A stretch of DNA of 64,000 nt, taken from Pseudoalteromonas rubra (lineage in GTDB: Bacteria; Pseudomonadota; Gammaproteobacteria; Enterobacterales; Alteromonadaceae). The stretch lies in NCBI RefSeq assembly GCF_000238295.3, contig NZ_AHCD03000027.1, positions 372,001-436,000 of the forward strand, written 5' to 3'. The position numbers were made by a program, and so were the translations under genes. The notes under the pieces were generated by a model. That model did no database searches, was not told the origin of the DNA, and was given only the letters and a program-made list of their open reading frames with translations. Shown here piece after piece: positions 54,588 to 61,610 of this stretch; the first letter of the stretch is position 1; each line of letters starts with the position of its first letter.

Positions 54588-54986
54588 ATGAGCAGATTTC
54601 AACTGGCGCCGGAATTGGTGCACGATTGTATTGAACTGGCCGACTGGCCATTGTGTAAACTGCTATTACTGAACGACAGCCAGTACCCCTGGTTTATACT
54701 GGTGCCACGTATATCTGGCATGCGTGAGATCATTGATCTCAGTGCAGATCAGCAACAGCTGTTTTGGCAGGAGTCTGCTCAGTTAAGTCACCTAATTAAA
54801 TCCGTATTTAATCCACACAAATTGAATGTGGCTGCGCTGGGAAACATGGTGCCTCAGCTGCACGTTCATCATATTGCGCGTTTTGAGCATGATGCAGCCT
54901 GGCCAAAGCCTGTGTGGGGCCAACTGCCACCAATCCCATACAGTGATCAGCAAATAGCCGAAATAAAACAGGCGCTGGATATCTGA
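54588..54986 (+). CDS. HIT-like protein
   Basis: 132 residues from the ATG at 54588 (MSRFQLAPELVHDCIELADW), chosen by similarity to the family start; ATGs at 54570 and 54474 are in frame, and none has a strong RBS. VPQLHVHHIARFEHDAAWPK corresponds to the HIT motif, but the third histidine position is isoleucine, as in the proteobacterial HIT branch ending DAAWP-PVWG. Catalysis may therefore differ from classic nucleotide hydrolases. Substrate unknown. Confidence 0.8.
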   Translation: MSRFQLAPELVHDCIELADWPLCKLLLLNDSQYPWFILVPRISGMREIIDLSADQQQLFWQESAQLSHLIKSVFNPHKLNVAALGNMVPQLHVHHIARFEHDAAWPKPVWGQLPPIPYSDQQIAEIKQALDI

Positions 54987-54996
54987 GCGCCTGTTT
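54966..54996 (+). terminator. Terminator-like hairpin overlapping the HIT gene stop
   Basis: AAACAGGCGC pairs perfectly with GCGCCTGTTT across an 11-nt loop containing the TGA stop. It lies between convergent genes and, being A/T-flanked on both sides, may work both ways. Confidence 0.65.
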
Positions 54997-55021
54997 ATCT
55001 ACCTGATTGTGTATTGGGATA

Positions 55022-56707
55022 TTACAAGCCCAATACGGCTTTGCCTTGTTTAAAGGTGACATCAACCGGAATATTGGCTGCCGCCAGCTTGTCCAGATCG
55101 GCCTGAAGCTCTGCCTTGATATCGCCATGGGTCGCCAGTAACTGATCGACTTTTTGGTAGTCACCATCGCCTTGCAGGGTCAGGATCAGGTTAGACAGCT
55201 TTTCCATCGCTGCCCCCATTTTCTCCATATCCACAGCATAAAGGCCATCCGCATTTTTTGAAAATGCGCCTTCCTGTTTGAAGAAATTAAACCGGATCAT
55301 GTTGGCTTTACCATGGGCGCTGGATGCGCCAAAGCGCACAGAGCGGAAAATTCCGGCCATAAAGGTGACATAATAGTCTTCCAGCGTGCCTTCTGTGATC
55401 TCGCCTTTTTTCAGCAGTTGCTCAACCATATACAGGCCCAGAATATCGGCTTTGCCTTCTTCCAGTGCGCTGGCATGCTCTTGCAGTGACTGACGCACCG
55501 TGCCTTTGCCTGTAATGGTGTTTTTAATGCCCAGACCATGCGCTACTTCGTGGAACATGGTGTTGGCAAAAAAGGCATCAAAGGTAATATGCTTACGTTG
55601 TGTCGGGACAATTAACTGCTCAGCAATGGGTACCAGGATCTTGTCGAACTTGGCTTGCATTGCATTTTTCAACTGCAGACGACGCGTGCCCTTTTGGAGT
55701 TGCACTTCTTCATCGTTCGGCAGGTTAATGGCAATGGTTTTACTCCCGGCATTAGAATGGCCAGCATAGTAAATGACATCGTACGCATTGAGGTCGGCAT
55801 CTGAACCAGGCACTTCCTGCTTGTACTGTTCATCGACCGGTAGGCCCTGTTGTAGTTCAGGCAAGAAAGCGGCAAATTTTGCCAGACGTTCACTCCAGGC
55901 CATGTCTTTGACCAGGACATAAGATTCGAACGCAGTACGATAACCAAAGAGCTGATCTTCGTAGGTTTCGATGGGACCAATCACCACGTCGATGGGGTTA
56001 TTTTTCATATCCATCCAGGCGAAGTCAGAGGTTTGGTAACTGTTATTTACCAGCGCGTCTGCACGTAAATTTAAGTATTTGGAAAACTGCTTATCCACTG
56101 CCAGTTTGCTGGCATCGCGCAATAGCTGTGCGGCCGTGTTTAATTCGTTCTGGTAGGCTTCGGAGTAGGGAACACTATACAGTTGGCCTTGCGCATCGCG
56201 TTTTATTAAAGAGTACAAACCCGCTTTGTCTTTTACATCCGCCTGATTAAGTTCGTCTTTACTGATGTCGCCAGGGTAGAACTCTGCGCCGGGTGCTTTG
56301 GCGTTAAAGCCACTGAGGAAGACTTTGTCACCATTCAGGCGGTCCCAGGGACCATAGTTAATATCAGCGAACTGGCGTACCTTCGGGTCCTGAATATTGG
56401 CCAGAAACTCCGTTTTATTCATGCCAAATGCTTGTTTCCAAAACAACTCATCCATGATTTTAGACGCATCAATCAATAACCCCAGCATTTTCTTCTGGTT
56501 GTCATTGAGGTGAGACAAGTCGCTATTCAGGGTGACCTGGGTATAGATATCCAGTCGCTCTGGCGACAGGTCTTGTAGCTGATAGCCGCTGTGTGTTGCG
56601 CTTTGTTGTGCCTGACTTTCAGTCTTGGGTTGCTGTGGCTCAGAACAGCCACTGAGCAGCATGCCACAGGCCAGCATGACCGCCGTGGATAAGAGTGCGC
56701 GTTTCAT
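55022..56707 (-). CDS. Lipoprotein zinc metallopeptidase, DPP III (M49)-like
   Basis: 561 residues from the second of two adjacent ATGs; GAAGGA is better spaced for it. The lipoprotein signal MKRALLSTAVMLACGMLLSG is followed by C (LLSGC). The catalytic region has FHEVAHGLGIKN with HEVAH (about 385), and EEGKADILGLYMV (about 415) supplies the third ligand. Classic DPP III has HELLGH with one extra residue, so this belongs to the bacterial M49-like branch with a plain HExxH. Likely an envelope-attached peptidase. The mature N-terminus is Gln-rich. Confidence 0.85.
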   Translation of the reverse strand: MKRALLSTAVMLACGMLLSGCSEPQQPKTESQAQQSATHSGYQLQDLSPERLDIYTQVTLNSDLSHLNDNQKKMLGLLIDASKIMDELFWKQAFGMNKTEFLANIQDPKVRQFADINYGPWDRLNGDKVFLSGFNAKAPGAEFYPGDISKDELNQADVKDKAGLYSLIKRDAQGQLYSVPYSEAYQNELNTAAQLLRDASKLAVDKQFSKYLNLRADALVNNSYQTSDFAWMDMKNNPIDVVIGPIETYEDQLFGYRTAFESYVLVKDMAWSERLAKFAAFLPELQQGLPVDEQYKQEVPGSDADLNAYDVIYYAGHSNAGSKTIAINLPNDEEVQLQKGTRRLQLKNAMQAKFDKILVPIAEQLIVPTQRKHITFDAFFANTMFHEVAHGLGIKNTITGKGTVRQSLQEHASALEEGKADILGLYMVEQLLKKGEITEGTLEDYYVTFMAGIFRSVRFGASSAHGKANMIRFNFFKQEGAFSKNADGLYAVDMEKMGAAMEKLSNLILTLQGDGDYQKVDQLLATHGDIKAELQADLDKLAAANIPVDVTFKQGKAVLGL

Positions 56708-57032
56708 CATTTTTCCTTCATTTGGAGTGTTAGTCGGACCTTTACTGCATTGAGGCCGCTCAGAACATAGCTGCCAGCAGGGATCCCTATTATTATTTCG
56801 GTGCTATACCTTACATGAATTGGCTGCAACTTGCTGCTGTTGCGGCACAAAGTCGCTGAATATTTTATTTTACTCAGCGCGTTGGAATTTTTTGTCTATC
56901 ACGAATAATTTTTATACTTTTCTTAACTTACTCTTTAAGTTAGACAATACTAATAACATGAACAGCACATTGCCCAGCGCCACAGGCAGTTGCTGCGCTC
57001 CAGAGGCCAATAAATTCGAGGATTGAACCAAT

Positions 57033-57872
57033 ATGTCTACTGAAAATGCCTTGTTGACGATTCTGATTGATAAAATAAATAATGATACCCTGGTACTACC
57101 TACCTTGCCTGAAATTGCTGTAAGGGTCCGGCAGGCTGCGGATGACCCGGAAGTTAATTTGATGCAAATGTCCGAGGTGATTTCTCATGATCCCGCATTG
57201 GCGGCACGTATGATTAAAGTGGCCAACAGTGCATTTCTGGGCCGTACTGTAAAAGTTAACACTCTTAATCAGGCCGTCACCCGGATAGGTTTGCGTCAGG
57301 TCAAAAATGTCGCCACAGCTATGGCGATGGAGCAGCTGTTTGTTTCGCAAAATAAGCTCATCAAAACGTATATGGATAAAGCCTGGCAGAAGACGCTGAA
57401 AGTGGCCTGTCAGGCCATCACCACGATGGACTTTTATCTGCGCATTAACAAACATACCTCGCTCAATAAAGACACCATTACGCTGGCGTCACTGGTGTTC
57501 AATATCGGGGTACTTCCTATCCTGACTGAAGCTGAAAATCACCCTGAAGTCTTCGCCAACCCGAGCTTTTTAGCGCATGCGATCCAAAAGCTCGGTGGTC
57601 GCATAGGGGGTGCCATTATGCGTGAATGGGGGTTCACGGAAGAGTTTGTTGAAGTTGCTGAAAGTTGGGCTAATCCAAACTATAAACCCGGGCATGTTTG
57701 TTATGTGGACTTTATCCGTGTCGGCGCCATTGTTGAAGGCATATTGCAAGTGTCTGATAAGGCCGCGGCACTGCATGTCTACGAAGAGAAGGGCGTGCTG
57801 GGGTCAGTGGATATGTTTTATGATGATGCCTATCAGGACATGCTGAACGATATTAAAGCGGCATTTTCGTAA
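57033..57872 (+). CDS. HDOD-domain signalling protein
   Basis: 279 residues, almost entirely one HDOD domain: LPTLPEIAVRVRQAADDPEV at the start, SHDPALAARMIKVANSAFLG, and VTRIGLRQVKNVATAMAMEQ. HDOD proteins are non-catalytic HD relatives used in c-di-GMP and chemosensory regulation. No REC or GGDEF partner domain is fused. It is divergent from the M49-like gene and convergent with rdgC. Confidence 0.9.
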   Translation: MSTENALLTILIDKINNDTLVLPTLPEIAVRVRQAADDPEVNLMQMSEVISHDPALAARMIKVANSAFLGRTVKVNTLNQAVTRIGLRQVKNVATAMAMEQLFVSQNKLIKTYMDKAWQKTLKVACQAITTMDFYLRINKHTSLNKDTITLASLVFNIGVLPILTEAENHPEVFANPSFLAHAIQKLGGRIGGAIMREWGFTEEFVEVAESWANPNYKPGHVCYVDFIRVGAIVEGILQVSDKAAALHVYEEKGVLGSVDMFYDDAYQDMLNDIKAAFS

Positions 57873-57887
57873 TTGCGAAAGTGAAGT

Positions 57888-57908
57888 GGCGGAGCGTTTA
57901 GCCCCGCC
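57888..57908. terminator. Inverted repeat between convergent genes
   Basis: GGCGGAGC-gttta-GCCCCGCC, a near-perfect 8-bp GC stem between the HDOD gene and rdgC. No T tract is visible on the + strand. Confidence 0.4.
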
Positions 57909-57917
57909 TCTCAGACG

Positions 57918-58826
57918 TTACAGATCGTCCTGATCGCCGAGCCCTTGTGACAGCTCTTCAAGCAGCTCTTTGATTTCTTCAGAGACCAGAATGAAGTCTG
58001 CATCGAGCTTGACCGCCATGTCTTCTTTAGGGATGTCGGCATTTTGCTCTTTCAGTGTGTCGCTGAAACTCAGGCGCTTGATTGAGCCATCATTTTGCAG
58101 GGTAAACTGCACGCGTTCACGCCAGTCCATACCCAGCTTCGTTACGCGCTTACCATGTTCCAGGTGCAGTTTTATCTCGTCACCGGCCAGGTCATGCTGT
58201 TTAAGTTTAACCTGTGCGCCATTGTCATCGGCTTCTTGTAATTCGGCATCTGAGCCGATTGCAAACCCTTCAGGGACTTCGAATTTGGTGAGCCAGTCAG
58301 TCAGGAACAGATCCAAATCATAATTTGCAAAGGCGGGGACGATAGGCAAGGTGCCGAGGGATTTTCTCAGTAACGCGGTCAATTCCTCCGCTTTATTAAA
58401 GCTGGCACTGTTGACGATTAACCAGCCATTTTTCTGGTCGATAAACGCAAATTGCAGGCTGGACTTTTTGAATGCTTGAGGCAACAAAGTTGCAGTGATA
58501 TTTTCTTTAATTTCGTCTTTTTCTTTTTTCTTGACCGGACGATTCTCTTCTTGCTCGATCGACTCGATCTTTTCCGCAACCATTTCATTGATCACAGACG
58601 CAGGCAGGACTTTTTCTTCCCGTTTGGCACAAACCAGAATACAGTGCTGAGAAAAGTGGCTCAGGGTCTGGCCATGTTTGCCAAGGGCTTTGGTCCAGCC
58701 AAAGGTGCTCATGTCCTGGCTACCGCACGGACGAAATACGTCGTGCTCCAGTGCTGCTTCAAAGTCTTCCTGAGCATAGGAGACGTCTTGTTTAAAACGG
58801 TAACAGATAAGATTGCTAAACCACAT
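57918..58826 (-). CDS. rdgC: Recombination-associated protein RdgC
   Basis: 302 residues, matching the usual ~300. The start MWFSNLICYRF and the RPCGSQDMSTFGWTKALGKH block are diagnostic, as are LPASVINEMVAEKIESIEQE and the later RVTKLGMDWRERVQFTL. RdgC forms a DNA-encircling dimer that restrains RecA and is nucleoid-associated. Standalone gene. Confidence 0.96.
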   Translation of the reverse strand: MWFSNLICYRFKQDVSYAQEDFEAALEHDVFRPCGSQDMSTFGWTKALGKHGQTLSHFSQHCILVCAKREEKVLPASVINEMVAEKIESIEQEENRPVKKKEKDEIKENITATLLPQAFKKSSLQFAFIDQKNGWLIVNSASFNKAEELTALLRKSLGTLPIVPAFANYDLDLFLTDWLTKFEVPEGFAIGSDAELQEADDNGAQVKLKQHDLAGDEIKLHLEHGKRVTKLGMDWRERVQFTLQNDGSIKRLSFSDTLKEQNADIPKEDMAVKLDADFILVSEEIKELLEELSQGLGDQDDL

Positions 58827-58930
58827 AGAACAGGTTCCGAAGAGTAAAATCGACCCGCATCATAGCAAACCGACATACCCTCGGGCAAAGACTCAGCGCA
58901 GATATTTCGCCTTGTTGATACAGGCGTTCA

Positions 58931-60691
58931 TTAACTGAACATTGCGATGTTCTTCTGTAGTTCTTTAGGGAACCTAATATAGTAAGTTAGTCCTCTTCCT
59001 TCTTCTGAATTGACTTCAATGTCGCCATTCAGGGTCTGCTTAACCAGGTTAAAAGTAATGTGTGTGCCCAGACCACTGCCGCCTTGTTCACGCTTGGTGG
59101 TGAAGAAAGGGTCAAACAGTTTTTCAAGCTGCGCTTTGCTAACGCCTTTACCGTTGTCTTTGTAGACGATAAAGACATCGTTATTTTCTTCTCTTATCTC
59201 AATGTCTATGGTGCCTTGCGCAACGCCTTCAAAACCATGGATCAGGGAGTTCATAATCAGATTAGTGAATATCTGGCTGATGGCCCCTGCGGGCAGGTGC
59301 AGGGTTAACTCTTCGGGGCAGTCTACGTTGACAATGTGTGCGGTCTTTTTGAGTTTGGGGTGTAATGAGCGGATAACTTCGCCCAGGTACTGTTTAAAGT
59401 TGATAGTACGTACCGCCTCACTGGCCTGATCAACCGCAATTTGTTTAAAGCTGGCGACCAGCTCTGACGCTCGATCTAGGTTGGTGGTTAATAAGCTGGT
59501 ACTTTGTTTTGCTTCATTGATAAATTCTTCCAGCGCTTTGGGCGAAAGCGTCTTATCTCGATATGCAGTTTCCAGCCTTTGCAGGCGTTCTTCCAGGAAT
59601 GAGGTTGCCGTAACACCGATGCCGACTGGGGTATTGATGTCGTGCGTGATCCCCGCGACCAGGCCGCCCAGTGCGGCCATTTTTTCTGAGCCAACCAGAC
59701 GCTCCTGTGCCATGTTGAGCTCATCAACATACTTTTCCAGCTCTTTTTGTTTGGTCAGCAGCTCTTCTTCGGTTTGACGTCTGAGATCGATCTCTTCTGT
59801 CAGAGTCAGCTTTTGTTTCTCCAGCTCATATTTTTGTTGTTGCAGATCCATCATAGCCTGAGACAGGTTAGATGTTTTGCGTGCGACCTCTTGTTCCAAC
59901 TGAATATTGTGCTGGTCGAGTTTTTCATTACTTATTAACAACTCTTTTTGCGCCTGATCGAGTTTTTTTCGATAGTCCGCGATGCGATCAATGAGTTTGT
60001 TGAAGGCCTCTTCCATCACCTTGAGCTCGTTGCGCTCTGCGGTATCAATGTCTATTTTGTGACCATCAACATTGTCGATTTCAAAATCGTCAATCTGCTC
60101 GGTCAGATCGGTGAGTGGTTCGGTGAGTAATTTTCTGAAAGCGAGTAAGAACAAGATAATCAAAAAGGTGGTTTTGACCATCGCATTACCAATCAGAAAA
60201 TAAATAGAGATCATGATCCGGCTGAATACGACTTCTCGACTTGAAAACAGCGTTACATCACCGACTTGCGTGGCTCTGCCGGAAAACTCGAAGATCAGTG
60301 GAAAGGTGTAGCCAAACAGACCTGACGGCGTATCCTCAATGAGTGCTTCTTCTTGTACGAGTTGTTGGCTGTATAACTCATGAATGTTGAGCGAGCGCCC
60401 CAGCTGAGAAATGATCTCGCCGCTATCGTCACGCACTATGATCCCTTCGATCATAGGTATGGCCAACAAGCCCTCAGCGGTGGTGACGGTTTGTTTGGTG
60501 TTGAGCTCCCAGATAGCGCGAGTCAGGCTGCGACTAAAGGTTTTTTGCAGCATAGTTAACTCATTGCGAATATAGTCCTTAGTGTTGACATATTCGGCCA
60601 CCACTTGTCCACAAGTCACGACAAAGGTGAGCAAAAAGTAAACCGACAAGACGTTTGTGAGCAGCTTCTTTGACAGACTTTTTTGCAGCAT
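58931..60691 (-). CDS. Sensor histidine kinase with long coiled coil
   Basis: 586 residues. TM1 (LLTNVLSVYFLLTFVVTCGQ, about 10-29), periplasmic sensor (about 30-160) and TM2 (about 168-190) lead to a HAMP-like segment (LTDLTEQIDDFEIDNVDG). A long coiled coil follows (about 235-335). The H-box is GGLVAGITHDINTPVGIGVT (His near 355, followed by Asp instead of the usual Glu), and the HATPase has NGKGVSKAQLEKLFDPFFTT and GGSGLGTHI. The THDINTP class occurs in kinases that feed CheY-like or c-di-GMP outputs. Divergent from the CheY-like gene at 60909, a possible partner. Confidence 0.9.
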   Translation of the reverse strand: MLQKSLSKKLLTNVLSVYFLLTFVVTCGQVVAEYVNTKDYIRNELTMLQKTFSRSLTRAIWELNTKQTVTTAEGLLAIPMIEGIIVRDDSGEIISQLGRSLNIHELYSQQLVQEEALIEDTPSGLFGYTFPLIFEFSGRATQVGDVTLFSSREVVFSRIMISIYFLIGNAMVKTTFLIILFLLAFRKLLTEPLTDLTEQIDDFEIDNVDGHKIDIDTAERNELKVMEEAFNKLIDRIADYRKKLDQAQKELLISNEKLDQHNIQLEQEVARKTSNLSQAMMDLQQQKYELEKQKLTLTEEIDLRRQTEEELLTKQKELEKYVDELNMAQERLVGSEKMAALGGLVAGITHDINTPVGIGVTATSFLEERLQRLETAYRDKTLSPKALEEFINEAKQSTSLLTTNLDRASELVASFKQIAVDQASEAVRTINFKQYLGEVIRSLHPKLKKTAHIVNVDCPEELTLHLPAGAISQIFTNLIMNSLIHGFEGVAQGTIDIEIREENNDVFIVYKDNGKGVSKAQLEKLFDPFFTTKREQGGSGLGTHITFNLVKQTLNGDIEVNSEEGRGLTYYIRFPKELQKNIAMFS

Positions 60692-60908
60692 GAAGTGTTC
60701 TTTGCTCCTAACAACGAGTTTCCGCGCGCTTAATACACTTAAAGTTAGCCAATAAAGTGCTAAAAATAAATATTAATCTCAATCTGATATCGCGAAGAAT
60801 TTGTTCCTCGGGCACTTACTGGATGGAGATTATTGTGTTATAAGTTTAACCACAACAATAACCTTTATCCCAAAACAGAACAATAAAGATTATTTGACAA
60901 TTCACTCT

Positions 60909-61274
60909 ATGAGCTACTCTGTATTAGTCTGTGACGATTCAGTCGTTGCCCGCAAACAAGTCATCCGTTGTCTCAATGGGATTATTGATGCTGACATTTG
61001 CCAAGCCAGTAACGGGCGTGAAGCATTGGAGGTGCTGGCTGAACGACATATCGATTTACTGTGTCTTGATCTGACCATGCCTGTGTTAGATGGTATCGGG
61101 GTGCTAGAAGCGATCAAGCGTCAGGTGATTGAAACGTATGTCGTGGTTATTTCGGCGGATATTCAGGACGAAATGAAAACACGAGTTGCTAAACTGGGCG
61201 CGCTTGAATTTTTGGAAAAACCGGTGAAACCAGAATCCCTGCAGGCAACGCTCAGTAAGTTTGGGATCCGATAA
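60909..61274 (+). CDS. CheY-like single-domain response regulator
   Basis: 121 residues from the ATG at 60909 (MSYSVLVCDDSVVARKQVIR), which gives a canonical receiver; an upstream in-frame start at 60801 would add an unrelated 36-residue leader. The acidic pair DD, the phosphorylated Asp in DLLCLDLTMPVLDG, the conserved Ser/Thr (VVVISAD) and Lys (FLEKPVKPE) are all present. No output domain. It is divergent from the histidine kinase at 58931-60691, so they may form a pair. Confidence 0.88.
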   Translation: MSYSVLVCDDSVVARKQVIRCLNGIIDADICQASNGREALEVLAERHIDLLCLDLTMPVLDGIGVLEAIKRQVIETYVVVISADIQDEMKTRVAKLGALEFLEKPVKPESLQATLSKFGIR

Positions 61275-61352
61275 TATCGGGTCATTGCTAAACGACCACT
61301 TCTTATATCCACTTCTGTTTATGTCGCTTTGTTTATCAGATTATTCATAAAT

Positions 61353-61381
61353 TTGACATAAACCTTGCACGTTGCTGTACA
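61353..61381 (+). promoter_or_regulatory. Possible promoter of the threonine operon
   Basis: TTGACA at 61353-61358 is a perfect -35; the hexamer 17 bp on is TGTACA, a poor -10. It lies about 90 bp before the leader peptide, a sensible distance. A second TTGACA at 61433 is too close to the leader start. Confidence 0.35.
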
Positions 61382-61469
61382 CAACTTGAGTTTTTTGCAT
61401 AGTTTTTTGCAGAGAGAATTAGGTTTTTGTGCTTGACAGTTTATCGAATGTTCAGGCAGTCTAAAGTCT

Positions 61470-61526
61470 ATGAACAAGATTATTAACACCACGACCATTA
61501 TTACCACCACCATCCTAACGGGATAG
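61470..61526 (+). CDS. thrL: thr operon leader peptide
   Basis: 18 codons reading MNKIINTTTIITTTILTG: seven Thr and five Ile codons in a short peptide just ahead of a terminator hairpin and thrA. This is the classic attenuation leader that senses charged tRNA-Thr and tRNA-Ile, very like E. coli ThrL. The ATG was placed by the match to that peptide. Confidence 0.93.
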   Translation: MNKIINTTTIITTTILTG

Positions 61527-61550
61527 TGGCATAGGTCGGTGCGTATTCGA

Positions 61551-61586
61551 AAAGGCCTGTGCTCACTGCGAGCACAGGCCTTTTTT
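61551..61586 (+). terminator. thr operon attenuator
   Basis: AAAGGCCTGTGCTC-actgc-GAGCACAGGCCTTTTTT: a 14-bp stem with a T6 tract between the leader peptide stop and thrA. Ribosome stalling at the Thr/Ile codons is expected to prevent its formation through an upstream alternative hairpin. Confidence 0.93.
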
Positions 61587-61610
61587 GTTTTTGGAATGAG
61601 GAAAATAAAC

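Noticed and set aside
56820..57026. Short open frames ahead of the HDOD gene, including a 22-codon frame from 56958
   Set aside because: Cysteine-rich or very short, without recognisable similarity or a convincing RBS; the region is more likely the HDOD leader.
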